A stretch of 64,000 nt of DNA from Pontibacter pudoricolor. Its GTDB lineage: Bacteria > Bacteroidota > Bacteroidia > Cytophagales > Hymenobacteraceae. The stretch is taken from NCBI RefSeq assembly GCF_010092985.1, contig NZ_CP048106.1, forward strand, positions 1,922,001-1,986,000, read 5' to 3'. The first letter of the stretch is position 1; each line of letters begins with the position of its first letter. Of this stretch, positions 26,519 through 35,838 are shown piece after piece. The notes below the pieces were generated by a model. It saw nothing but the letters and a program-made list of their open reading frames with translations. It ran no database searches and was not told the DNA's origin. The translations under genes and the position numbers were made by a program.

Positions 26519-27129
26519 AACGCTATTTTGTGACAGGCATCGGTACGGAAGTAGGGAAAACCGTTGCCGCTGCTATTTTAACCGAAGCCCTGCAAGCCGA
26601 CTACTGGAAACCAGTGCAAGCCGGCGGACTTGATTTTACAGATACTGACACGGTGCGCAGCCTGGTCTCTAATCCTGTTTCTGTTTTTCACCCGGAAGCT
26701 TACCGCCTTAAAATGGCCGCGTCGCCGCACAAAGCTGCCGCTGCCGAAGGCCGTGAAATTGATGTACTTGGCATTACCTTACCCGAAACCAGCAACAACC
26801 TGATTGTGGAAGGTGCCGGCGGACTGATGGTTCCTCTGAACAAACGCTACCTTATCCTGGACCTGGTACAGCAGCTGGGCCTGGAAGTGGTCCTGGTTTC
26901 GCGAAATTATTTGGGTAGTATTAACCATACCTTACTAACCGCCGAAGTGCTGCGCTACCGCAAAGTGCCGGTGGCAGGTATTATTTTTAACGGCGAAGAA
27001 AACAACTCTACCGAAGACTTTATCATAAAATATACTGGCCTGCGCCGTCTGCCATCTATCCGCCAGGAAGCTGATTTCTGCACGGAAACTATAGCCGAAT
27101 ACGCAAAAGACTTTGCATCATTCCTGTAA
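26515..27129 (+). CDS. bioD: Dethiobiotin synthetase
   Basis: A 204-residue P-loop enzyme. The nucleotide loop GIGTEVGKTVAAA is at residues 8-20. YWKPVQAGG follows, then the KMAASPHKAAA substrate region and VEGAGGLMVPL. It closes the ureido ring of dethiobiotin using ATP and CO2. Its ATG overlaps the bioF stop (ATGA), so translation is coupled. Confidence 0.96.
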   Translation: MKRYFVTGIGTEVGKTVAAAILTEALQADYWKPVQAGGLDFTDTDTVRSLVSNPVSVFHPEAYRLKMAASPHKAAAAEGREIDVLGITLPETSNNLIVEGAGGLMVPLNKRYLILDLVQQLGLEVVLVSRNYLGSINHTLLTAEVLRYRKVPVAGIIFNGEENNSTEDFIIKYTGLRRLPSIRQEADFCTETIAEYAKDFASFL

Positions 27130-27196
27130 CATCAAGCAAAATAACCTATAGCTAAAACTCTACTAAACAGTTATCTACCTTTACAATTAAGTATTT

Positions 27197-28474
27197 ATGA
27201 GCTTAGCCGAACGCGACCAACAGATCATCTGGCACCCGTACACCCAGATGAAAACAGCTGCTTTGCCAATTGCTATAGTTCGGGGAGAAGGCGCGCTTTT
27301 ATTTGCTGAGGATGGGAAGGAATATATTGATGCTGTGGCCTCGTGGTGGGTAAATCTGCACGGGCATGCGCATCCTTACATCGCCGAAAAAGTAGCTACG
27401 CAGCTGCAGACACTGGAGCATGTGATCTTTGCCGGCTTCACACATCAGCCAGCCGTAGCATTAGCCGAAGGTTTACTGAAGATTTTGCCGGAAGGCCAAA
27501 GCAAGATATTTTACTCTGATAACGGCTCTACGGCTGTAGAAGTGGCGCTTAAAATGGCGATACAATACTGGGCTAACCTGGGCAATCCCAAAAAGAAGAT
27601 CATCGCTTTCCGGGATTCTTACCACGGCGATACCTTTGGTGCCATGGCGGTTAGCAGCCGGAGTGCGTTTACCGCGCCCTTCTGGTCTTATTTGTTCGAG
27701 GTTGATTTTATAGATGTGCCCGTTGCCGGAAACGAAGCTGAAACTATAGCGCAGCTTGAAAGCCTGGCAATTTCCGGTAATGTAGCTGCTTTTATTTTTG
27801 AGCCTCTGGTTTTAGGCACAGCCGGTATGATAATGTATGAGCCGGAAGTATTGGATAAACTTCTTGAGATCTGCCAGCAACATAACATCTTAACTATAGC
27901 CGACGAAGTGATGACCGGTTTTGGACGCACCGGAAAGTTATTTGCCAGCCACTATTTGGATCATAAACCGGACATGGTCTGTTTATCGAAAGGCCTGACC
28001 GGTGGCACGATGGCGCTGGGCGTTACAACCTGCAGCAATAAAATCTACGATGCTTTTCTGGCAGACGATAAGGGCAAGACACTTTTCCATGGCCATAGTT
28101 ACACTGCTAACCCTGTTGCCTGTGCAGCCGGTATTGCCAGCCTGGAGCTAACAACAAGCCCCGAAACAAAGCAAAACATAGAACGCATTGCCACCAGACA
28201 CCAGGCATTTGCAGAGGAACTTAAACCACTGCAAGGCATAAAGCAAGTCAGGCAGCGCGGGACCATACTGGCCATCGAATTTGCAGATGAAAGCACATCA
28301 TACTTCAGTAATTTACGCGATACTCTGTACAATTACGCGCTGGAACAAGGCGTTATTCTGCGTCCATTGGGCAACATCATCTATATTATTCCGCCTTACT
28401 GTATCACAGACGCGCAGCTTGATAAAGTATACCAAACTATAAAAGGCATGCGCGAATTACTTGCTGATCGTTAA
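27197..28474 (+). CDS. bioA: Adenosylmethionine-8-amino-7-oxononanoate aminotransferase
   Basis: A 425-residue class III aminotransferase. Diagnostic features: IIWHPYTQMKTA at the N-terminus, DAVASWWVNLHGHAHP, YSDNGSTAVEVALKMA, DSYHGDTFGAMAVS, the ADEVMTGFGRTG Asp that binds PLP, and the PLP lysine in CLSKGLTGGTMAL. It converts 8-amino-7-oxononanoate (the bioF product) to 7,8-diaminononanoate with SAM as donor. It lies 67 nt downstream of bioD. Confidence 0.97.
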   Translation: MSLAERDQQIIWHPYTQMKTAALPIAIVRGEGALLFAEDGKEYIDAVASWWVNLHGHAHPYIAEKVATQLQTLEHVIFAGFTHQPAVALAEGLLKILPEGQSKIFYSDNGSTAVEVALKMAIQYWANLGNPKKKIIAFRDSYHGDTFGAMAVSSRSAFTAPFWSYLFEVDFIDVPVAGNEAETIAQLESLAISGNVAAFIFEPLVLGTAGMIMYEPEVLDKLLEICQQHNILTIADEVMTGFGRTGKLFASHYLDHKPDMVCLSKGLTGGTMALGVTTCSNKIYDAFLADDKGKTLFHGHSYTANPVACAAGIASLELTTSPETKQNIERIATRHQAFAEELKPLQGIKQVRQRGTILAIEFADESTSYFSNLRDTLYNYALEQGVILRPLGNIIYIIPPYCITDAQLDKVYQTIKGMRELLADR

Positions 28475-28495
28475 TTGCTGATTTTTCAGCTGCTG

Positions 28496-28535
28496 ATCCT
28501 GTTAATCCATTAATCCAAGAAATCCCGGTTCAGAC
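28496..28535 (-). repeat. Dispersed repeat (GTCTGAACCGGGATTT...GATTAATGGATT family)
   Basis: The minus strand reads GTCTGAACCGGGATTTCTTG followed by GATTAATGGATTAACAGGAT. The same words are found at 58905-58944 and 63674-63714 inside the 200-bp repeats, and in degenerate form at 58750-58785. Here it fills the bioA to ketoacyl synthase spacer. Confidence 0.8.
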
Positions 28536-28554
28536 ATACCACTTTTGCAAAGGT

Positions 28555-29754
28555 TTGAAGGCAGAAAAGCAACATATTGTAATCAAAGGCTGCGGCGCTA
28601 TTTCTCCGTTGGGCCACGATGCGCAAACTATAGCACAAGGCTATAGTTCCGGCAAACCTGCTTTCAAAACTATAGTTCATCAGGAAAAACCCACTCCGGT
28701 TGCTGCCTTACCCGATACCACCGAACAGCAACTACAGGCGCTGCTGCAAACCAACCCCAACTATAAACACCTTGATCGGTCGGTTTTAATGGCAGTATAT
28801 GCCGCACGGCAGGCCGCAGAGCAGGCAGGTTGGTTACAACATAATGCTGCAGATCACGACCTGGGCGTTAATATCGGGTCATCGCGCGGGGCAACTGGGT
28901 TACTGGAGCAGCATTTCACCAATTTTCAGCAGGATAAATTAACTTCAGGCTCCTCTCCTACTACTACACTGGGTAACTTATCGAGCTGGGTGGCGCATGC
29001 CGTAAATGCTGGTGGCGTGCAAATAAGTCATTCCATAACCTGCAGTACCGCATTAATGGCCGTGGCCAATGCTACAGCCTGGTTAAAAGCGGGCATGGCC
29101 AAACGCTTTCTTGCCGGCGGCACCGAAGCCCCGCTTACCGATTTCACCATCGCCCAGATGAAAGCTGTGGGCATTTACTCTAAACTATACGACCAGCCTT
29201 TCCCCTGCCAGCCTTACGCCACTGCCAAGCAAAACACGTTTGTGCTGGGCGAGGGTGCCGCTGTATTTGCCCTGGAACTGGTTCCTGAAACCGACCTGCA
29301 GCCAGGCTCTATAGTTGTAGAAGCTATCGGCCTTGGTTTTGAGCCGATCAAAAGCAAGACAGGAATCTCAGCCGAAGGTCTGAACTTTCAGCAAAGTATG
29401 CGCCATGCACTAAACCAGCTGACTGACCATGACCAACGAGTAGACCTGATCATCACCCATTCGCCAGGAACTATAGCTGGTGATGCGGCAGAACTACTTG
29501 CTATCCAGAATGTTTTTGAGAGAACTACACCGCCTATCACCACAAATAAACACCTGATCGGTCATACACTGGGTGCATCCGGCGCATTAAGTTTGCAGTA
29601 TGGTATGTTTATTTTAAATAATCAGCAGCTTTCTCTTTTCAACTATCCTATAATTATTCAACCTTCCGCATTGGCTCCTAACTATGGCCGCGTACTTATA
29701 AATGCTGCTGGTTTTGGTGGAAACGCAACTTCTATAGTTTTAAGACAGTTCTAG
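28555..29754 (+). CDS. Beta-ketoacyl-ACP synthase family protein linked to biotin genes, TTG start
   Basis: A 399-residue thiolase-fold condensing enzyme of the KAS I/II type. The triad is intact: Cys163 in ITCSTALMA, His302 in THSPGTIAGD, and His337 in HLIGHTLGASGA. Family members elongate acyl chains by decarboxylative condensation with malonyl-ACP. The only suitable start is TTG, because the first in-frame ATG lies about 80 codons in, past conserved sequence. The cluster has no bioC/bioH/bioG/bioZ gene, so this enzyme may help make or elongate the pimeloyl precursor; that is inference from location. Confidence 0.85.
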   Translation: MKAEKQHIVIKGCGAISPLGHDAQTIAQGYSSGKPAFKTIVHQEKPTPVAALPDTTEQQLQALLQTNPNYKHLDRSVLMAVYAARQAAEQAGWLQHNAADHDLGVNIGSSRGATGLLEQHFTNFQQDKLTSGSSPTTTLGNLSSWVAHAVNAGGVQISHSITCSTALMAVANATAWLKAGMAKRFLAGGTEAPLTDFTIAQMKAVGIYSKLYDQPFPCQPYATAKQNTFVLGEGAAVFALELVPETDLQPGSIVVEAIGLGFEPIKSKTGISAEGLNFQQSMRHALNQLTDHDQRVDLIITHSPGTIAGDAAELLAIQNVFERTTPPITTNKHLIGHTLGASGALSLQYGMFILNNQQLSLFNYPIIIQPSALAPNYGRVLINAAGFGGNATSIVLRQF

Positions 29755-30056
29755 CATTACTACCTGTTTATAATTATTCCCCTATCATACCTGATAATCA
29801 AGGGTATACCACCTAACATATTCTTGAAAAATACATACTCATTCTTTCAATTAAGAATTCTTTTTTGCCATATTTGCACCTCCATTTAGGATGATATTAA
29901 TAATTGCATATAACTATAGTTTTTAAAAATACAGTGCTTTTATAAAATTGATACAATTTCTAGTTGATTGTATGCTTAGTATCTGCTTCTGTTTACTCCG
30001 CTCCTCACACAAAATAAAACTGTTAAAACCTTAGTTTTCAATTCCTTTTAGCCAAA
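29755..30056. other. 302-bp AT-rich spacer, promoter region of the giant secreted protein
   Basis: No gene seen. CATATTTGC near 29869 resembles a -7 element (one mismatch to TAnnTTTG), with TTTC about 20 nt before it. One exact AACTATAGTT lies at 29912-29921. Confidence 0.35.
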
Positions 30057-33000
30057 ATGAATAAAACTTTACGTGACGCTTCGTTAAGCAGTCTGTTACT
30101 GCTTTGCTTTATATTTATTACTTCGTATGCTAATGCCCAAACTCCTGGTCTTATTTATAAGATCGCGACAAACGGAGGCAATAAGGTTCTGGACCCTAAC
30201 GGCGATGGCTATGTATCAAAAACCAATTTAGGTTTTCAGCTTGTGGGCGGAAACAGGTTAGATGAAGGACCTGAATACAGTGAGATCCCGTATCGTCCGT
30301 TTCCGGTTTTTATGGACGAACCTTTGGCTGACCTTAAAACCGGGGGCAGCTATGGCCACACAGACTTCGCTCCAAAAGTATATGCAAACGGCAAATTGGT
30401 TGGGTCCCCGATGGCATCGTATTATGATGGCAAAAATTTCCTGTTCCGGGTTAGGCTGGCGGGTCAGTCTACTGCTTCAAAAGGCTACAGTATTCTTATA
30501 GATACAAACAATACGTTAACGGGTACAGGTATTAACCCCGGTTTTGAGTTTGAAGTACTGCTTGCAACTAATTTTGATGTACGGGTCTATGACTATAGAA
30601 GCGATCCAAACGGTACCTTAATTTTTAGCGGTTCCGTCGATCAGTATTCTCAGAAAGCAATAGCGGGGTCAACAGGCGGCGGTGACGCAGATTACTTTTA
30701 CGATTTTTATGCTCCCATATCCGCATTTGCCGGCGGCATTACCGATTCTACTCCCCTACGAATGACCGGTGTAACCGTAACCAGCGCCAAGAGCGGCATT
30801 TTTGGCGTTGCGTCGGATTTAGGGGGCGTTGATGATAACGCTTACTCAGGCACTCCTATAGTTGACATCTGGAAATCGATCATCACCAATACTCCTATTT
30901 CTACTCCGACAGATATTAAGGATACGGGTTTTACAGCAGTTACGGCCTCAGCGCCAAAAGTTAACAGCCCAATTTATGCTAACAGCACTTCCATATCAGG
31001 GTCATCAGGGGAGGCGCCAGGTTCAGTTATTACTGTTTATAAAAACGGAATACAGCTTGGTACTACAACTGTGGGCAGCAACGGGTACTGGTCTTTGAGT
31101 TTAGGTACAGTTACTCTTGCAGTAAATGATGTAATAACAGCAACTGTAAAACCTACGGATAAAAGTTTGTCTCCCGCTTCGAATACGGCTATAGTTCAAG
31201 CGAAGACATTCTGCAATGTAACTCCACCAATAATGAGTATTATTAGTGGTAATAAAGGCTTTACAGGGCAGACAACTGAGCCCGGCACAATAAATATTTA
31301 CCTGGATAACTCTCCTAATCCCCCAACAGTAGTCGCCTCAGGCTCCTTTACCACAAATGTTACCTGGACACTAGAATTCGCCAAATCTGGCCAGTCTATA
31401 ACTTCAGGAACTTATTATTCCACTTTTACTCCTCAGAACTCAAGTAATTGTGAATCATTGCCCTCAAATCAAATCTGTGCCACAGGAGGCACAGGTAACG
31501 GCTCAACATCGACAGCTCCAACTCCAACCCTTACACAGGGTACATTAACCCAGACAAATCTTACATTAACCGGTACATCAACAATCTCAAATGCAACAAT
31601 AATCATCTATAAAAATGGTTTAGAAATCGGAAGAACATCTTCGTCTTCTACGGCGACAAACGGTTCCTATGCATGGACATTTGTTTATAATCAAACAGTA
31701 AATCACGGAGAAGAATTTTACGCCAGAACATTAATTACAACTCCATGCAATACAACGTCAACTAAATCAGTCTCCTACGTAGCAACAGTTATCTCTTCTT
31801 CCCCAACTATAAGAGGTACTTATTGTGGTTTAACTACAAATGTCAACGGAACATCAACTGAGGCTGCCGGAACAACTATAAAAGTGTTTGTGAATGGAGC
31901 TGAAGTTGGCCAGACAACAGTAAATGCTTATGGAAGCTGGTCATCAACTATAACAGGCCAATCCTATGGCACAATAACGGCAACGGCTACTGCTCCAAAT
32001 AAAAGCGTAAGTGCCCCATCTACAGGTGTTACTATAAATTCTATTCCCAGCAATACAGGTTTACTAATAACCGGCACATCAACGGGTACTACTATCTACG
32101 AAGGCAGCACTTCTGTAACTGGAAACGCGACAGGTATAACTAATGGCTCTGTCATTACTTTATATATAAACGGAGCTCCATACGTTGATAAAGACGGAAA
32201 CAAAATTTACGCTACTGTAGCAAGCAATAATTTTATATTCTCCAATATATCTCCTTTTGAGTTATTTGCAGGCGCAAAGCTAACCGTAACAGCCAAAGCC
32301 AATACCAGTGCCATCTGCGAGAGTGCTCCATCAGCTTTAGTGACGGTAGCCTGTAATCCTATAACATCCAGTTCCACCACTACACTTACAGCAAATCCAA
32401 TTTGCCCGGGTACGCCAGCTTATATTAATCTATCTACTACCGAGGCGGGCGTAATTTATAATATATACAAAGTTGATGGGAGTACCTATACCCAGTTCGG
32501 GCCTTCTGTGCTTGGCACCGGTAGAGCCATTACGTTACAGTCAGATCCGATAACTATAAGTGGCACTAAGTTACAGGTACAAACCATTAAAGTTGGAGCA
32601 AATTGCCAGAGTGCTGTCGGCAGCCCATTAACTGTAGACCTATACCCTGCTGTACCAAAAGACTTTACCGTTACGGCCAGTCCTGAATCATCTTCCTGTG
32701 CAAATATTAGCACTACTATAACCGTTGTTGCTGCTCAAACAGGCTATTCATATCAACTTATCATTAACAACAGCACAAAGGATAAGATCGGAGCGCCAAT
32801 AATACCAATTGCTAATGGCAATATCTCATTTCCGCAGGTTATAGTATCTAAAACAACTACTTATGGTGTTGTGATAACAGGCACAACATCTGGCTGTGTA
32901 GCTGAGAATACGATTCTTAAAACTATAACTATAAGTGGAGGTCCGGATGTAAACAGAGCTGTAACTGCCAATAAAACTATAGTTTGTGCTGGTTCTGCTG

Positions 33001-34370
33001 CTGGTGTTACCATTAGTGTTGCTACTGAAAACACCTATACCTACAAAATTTTCCAGCAAACCAGCCCGACAACTGCAGTCCAGATCGGTAGCTCTTTTAC
33101 TGGAAACGGCAATACGATAGTTACTGCCCTAAACAATAATTTATTTGCAACAGCCGGCATTAAGGACTTTTATGTAACAGTTAGTAGCGGAACATGCACG
33201 GACCTAAAAATGACCAACACTGTAAGCATAACTGCAACAGATGGCACTAACACAGTTTCTGCAGGCGATGATGCCACCACTTGTGGAAGCACGTATACGC
33301 TAGCAGGCAGCAATCCTGCACCAGGTACAGGGCTTTGGACTGTTGTTGCTAAACCAGCATTAGCTTCAAACCCAACCATAACATCTCCTGCTGCATATAA
33401 CTCAACTATAACCGGGCTGGTATCGGGAAGCTACACATTCCGATGGACAGTTACATCTGGTTGCTCCGGCGCAACTTCTGATGAGGTTACTGTTACTGTT
33501 AACTGCTTTGCAGAATATAGCTTGGCAGGCAATAAACCTATTCCGGATTATGTGAACGATGAAATAATAGGCACCGTAACGGATCCGGAGGGAATACAGT
33601 CTGCCCAGCTTGTAGCAGGCAAGGGCTCGTTACCACCCGGTATAAAGCTAAATACAACGACTGGAGCACTTTCGGTTTCTGATAGATTAAGCCTGGCCAG
33701 CAACAACTATAACTTCGTGATCAGGGTAACAGACAATGTTAACAGAACTACGGATATACCACTTGCCTTAAGATTCTATAGTTCGAGCATACGCCCAATT
33801 GATATCACCCCTCTGCCAGTTGAACTTGTTTCGTTTACCGCTACCACCGACATAAAAGGTGTTGTATTACAGTGGATAACGGCATCGGAACTGGATAACG
33901 ACAGGTTTGAGATCGAGCGCAGCGAAGACGGAAAACTGTTCAGCAAAATAGGTATGGTAGCCGGAAACGGCACCAGCAGCCGCAAAATACGGTACAGCTT
34001 TACTGACACCAAACCACTTCCGGAAGTTAGCTACTATAGGTTAAAGCAGGTGGACTTTGACGGTACACACAAATACAGCAAGATCATCAGCGTTAAAAAT
34101 AATGCACTCACAGCCAATACTATTTTAGAGGCATACCCAAACCCGTTCTCAAATAAGCTGTCTGTAACTATAACGGTGCCGGCCAGTGAGCCAGATGCAA
34201 CACTTATACTTTATAACCTGCAGGGCCGCCGGTTGCAAACTATAAAAACTGCCCTCGAAAAAGGAATAAACAGTTTCGAACTGGATACGCATCAACTGGC
34301 AAGTGGCGTTTACATTATCAGAATAACAGGTAACAGCTCCGACGTATCTGCTAAAGTGTTGAAAAAGTAG
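30057..34370 (+). CDS. Giant secreted Ig-repeat protein with type IX sorting domain
   Basis: A 1437-residue exported protein; signal peptide ends near SYANAQ. The N-terminal module (30-300) contains a calcium-loop-like DPNGDGYVS and is common in Cytophagales surface proteins. Residues about 305-770 hold Ig-like repeats of the form SGSSGEAPGSVITVYKNG, also NGTSTEAAGTTIKVFVNG and TGNATGITNGSVITLYING. Further beta domains follow, then LPVELVSFTA with WITASELDNDRFEIERSEDG and a C-terminal sorting domain (YPNPFSNKLSV ... LASGVYIIRI). It is likely an adhesin-like surface protein. The repeat region looks more AT-rich than its neighbours. Confidence 0.83.
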   Translation: MNKTLRDASLSSLLLLCFIFITSYANAQTPGLIYKIATNGGNKVLDPNGDGYVSKTNLGFQLVGGNRLDEGPEYSEIPYRPFPVFMDEPLADLKTGGSYGHTDFAPKVYANGKLVGSPMASYYDGKNFLFRVRLAGQSTASKGYSILIDTNNTLTGTGINPGFEFEVLLATNFDVRVYDYRSDPNGTLIFSGSVDQYSQKAIAGSTGGGDADYFYDFYAPISAFAGGITDSTPLRMTGVTVTSAKSGIFGVASDLGGVDDNAYSGTPIVDIWKSIITNTPISTPTDIKDTGFTAVTASAPKVNSPIYANSTSISGSSGEAPGSVITVYKNGIQLGTTTVGSNGYWSLSLGTVTLAVNDVITATVKPTDKSLSPASNTAIVQAKTFCNVTPPIMSIISGNKGFTGQTTEPGTINIYLDNSPNPPTVVASGSFTTNVTWTLEFAKSGQSITSGTYYSTFTPQNSSNCESLPSNQICATGGTGNGSTSTAPTPTLTQGTLTQTNLTLTGTSTISNATIIIYKNGLEIGRTSSSSTATNGSYAWTFVYNQTVNHGEEFYARTLITTPCNTTSTKSVSYVATVISSSPTIRGTYCGLTTNVNGTSTEAAGTTIKVFVNGAEVGQTTVNAYGSWSSTITGQSYGTITATATAPNKSVSAPSTGVTINSIPSNTGLLITGTSTGTTIYEGSTSVTGNATGITNGSVITLYINGAPYVDKDGNKIYATVASNNFIFSNISPFELFAGAKLTVTAKANTSAICESAPSALVTVACNPITSSSTTTLTANPICPGTPAYINLSTTEAGVIYNIYKVDGSTYTQFGPSVLGTGRAITLQSDPITISGTKLQVQTIKVGANCQSAVGSPLTVDLYPAVPKDFTVTASPESSSCANISTTITVVAAQTGYSYQLIINNSTKDKIGAPIIPIANGNISFPQVIVSKTTTYGVVITGTTSGCVAENTILKTITISGGPDVNRAVTANKTIVCAGSAAGVTISVATENTYTYKIFQQTSPTTAVQIGSSFTGNGNTIVTALNNNLFATAGIKDFYVTVSSGTCTDLKMTNTVSITATDGTNTVSAGDDATTCGSTYTLAGSNPAPGTGLWTVVAKPALASNPTITSPAAYNSTITGLVSGSYTFRWTVTSGCSGATSDEVTVTVNCFAEYSLAGNKPIPDYVNDEIIGTVTDPEGIQSAQLVAGKGSLPPGIKLNTTTGALSVSDRLSLASNNYNFVIRVTDNVNRTTDIPLALRFYSSSIRPIDITPLPVELVSFTATTDIKGVVLQWITASELDNDRFEIERSEDGKLFSKIGMVAGNGTSSRKIRYSFTDTKPLPEVSYYRLKQVDFDGTHKYSKIISVKNNALTANTILEAYPNPFSNKLSVTITVPASEPDATLILYNLQGRRLQTIKTALEKGINSFELDTHQLASGVYIIRITGNSSDVSAKVLKK

Positions 34371-34394
34371 ACCTAACCACTATACTATCATCAG

Positions 34395-34421
34395 AAAGGC
34401 CGGCCTCTAAAGCCGGCCTTT
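34395..34421 (+). terminator. Terminator after the giant secreted protein
   Basis: AAAGGCCGGC / GCCGGCCTTT, perfect 10-bp stem, 7-nt loop, followed by TTTATTT. Confidence 0.93.
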
Positions 34422-34469
34422 TTATTTAATTGTGACCTCGTCTATACTTAAAACCTGCATAGTTTTTCA

Positions 34470-34477
34470 TAATTTTG
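34470..34477 (+). promoter_or_regulatory. Candidate -7 element of the lysC-lysA promoter
   Basis: TAATTTTG matches TAnnTTTG; the -33 region is only TTA at 19 nt. A start site would be about 30 nt before the lysC ATG. Confidence 0.5.
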
Positions 34478-34516
34478 TAGCTACCTGAAAATACAATTTT
34501 ACACGCAAGCTTTTAA

Positions 34517-35827
34517 ATGAAAGTATTAAAGTTCGGTGGCACCTCGGTAGGGTCTGCTGAAAGAATGAAGAACGTTGCGGACCTGATCTACAACGGCGAA
34601 CCAAAAATTGTGGTGCTGTCTGCTATGTCGGGCACTACGAACAAGCTGGTGCAAATAGCTGAAACGCTGTACCAGAACAAGAACGAAGACGCGAATGCGC
34701 TGATTGATGCGCTGCATGATAACTATAAACAGGTTGTAGAAGTGCTCTACACCACTCCCGAAAAGAAACAGCAGGCAAACGAACTGATAGCTCATCATTT
34801 TGATAACATCAGGGCATATACCCAGGACCTGTTCACTATACATGAAGAGCGTGCTATACTGGCGCAGGGCGAATTGCTTTCAACGGCTTTATTCCAGTTT
34901 TTCCTGGAAGAGCAGGGCATTCCGTCTGTACTGTTGCCGGCACTTAACTTCATGAAAATAGATGAGAACGAAGAGCCTGACGCTGCTTACATCGCCAGGA
35001 ACATCAGGACGGAACTGAAGAAGTATCCGGACACAAAGCTTTTCATTACACAGGGCTATATCTGCCGCAATGCTTTCGGGGAAATAGATAATCTGAAGCG
35101 TGGCGGTTCTGATTACTCTGCTTCGCTTATTGGAGCTGCTGTTGATGCTGATGAGATACAGATCTGGACGGACATTGACGGCATGCACAACAACGACCCG
35201 CGCATCGTAAAGAACACCTATCCTATTGCGGAATTATCTTTCGACGAGGCGGCTGAGCTGGCTTACTTTGGCGCTAAAATCCTGCACCCGAGCAGCGTAT
35301 TGCCAGCCAAACAGAAAAACATACCGGTTCGCCTGCTAAACACCATGCAGCCTGAAGCAAAAGGCACACTTATTCACGGCGAAACCTCGGGTGGAGGCAT
35401 TAAGGCAGTGGCTGCGAAAGAGGGCATTACAGCTATCAAAATTAAATCAGGCAGAATGTTGCTGGCCTATGGTTTCCTGCGTAGCGTGTTCGAAGTGTTT
35501 GAACGCTACAAGACTCCTATTGATATGATCACGACTTCGGAAGTGGCTGTTTCTATAACGATTGACAACAATAAGTTTCTGAACGAAATCGTAGCTGAGC
35601 TGAAGGAAGTGGGCCAGGTAGAAGTAGACGAGAACCAGACCATCATTTGTGTAGTAGGTGATTTTATAGCCGAAAAGAGCGGGTCAGGTCTTCGTATTTT
35701 CGATTCGCTAAAAGATATACCACTGCGCATGATCTCTTACGGAGGCAGCAAAAACAACATCAGCCTTCTGATTAATACCACTGATAAAGTAGAAGCGCTA
35801 ACCAAACTGAACGAGGGGATCTTTTAA
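34517..35827 (+). CDS. lysC: Aspartate kinase (monofunctional)
   Basis: A 436-residue aspartokinase. The N-terminal kinase domain starts KVLKFGGTSVGSAERM and has GQ-like ITQGYICRN with LKRGGSDYSASLIGAA at about 185-205. Two C-terminal ACT domains (from about 300) are expected to bind a feedback amino acid. It makes aspartyl-phosphate for lysine, threonine and methionine synthesis. It is followed after 11 nt by lysA, so this copy probably serves lysine/diaminopimelate. The separate hom gene is in the next cluster. Effector specificity cannot be read from sequence alone. Confidence 0.95.
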   Translation: MKVLKFGGTSVGSAERMKNVADLIYNGEPKIVVLSAMSGTTNKLVQIAETLYQNKNEDANALIDALHDNYKQVVEVLYTTPEKKQQANELIAHHFDNIRAYTQDLFTIHEERAILAQGELLSTALFQFFLEEQGIPSVLLPALNFMKIDENEEPDAAYIARNIRTELKKYPDTKLFITQGYICRNAFGEIDNLKRGGSDYSASLIGAAVDADEIQIWTDIDGMHNNDPRIVKNTYPIAELSFDEAAELAYFGAKILHPSSVLPAKQKNIPVRLLNTMQPEAKGTLIHGETSGGGIKAVAAKEGITAIKIKSGRMLLAYGFLRSVFEVFERYKTPIDMITTSEVAVSITIDNNKFLNEIVAELKEVGQVEVDENQTIICVVGDFIAEKSGSGLRIFDSLKDIPLRMISYGGSKNNISLLINTTDKVEALTKLNEGIF

Positions 35828-35838
35828 GGAACGCGACC

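Noticed and set aside
34440..34516. Lysine riboswitch before lysC
   Set aside because: Only 77 nt of leader space and no L-box blocks; too short for the 170-nt aptamer.
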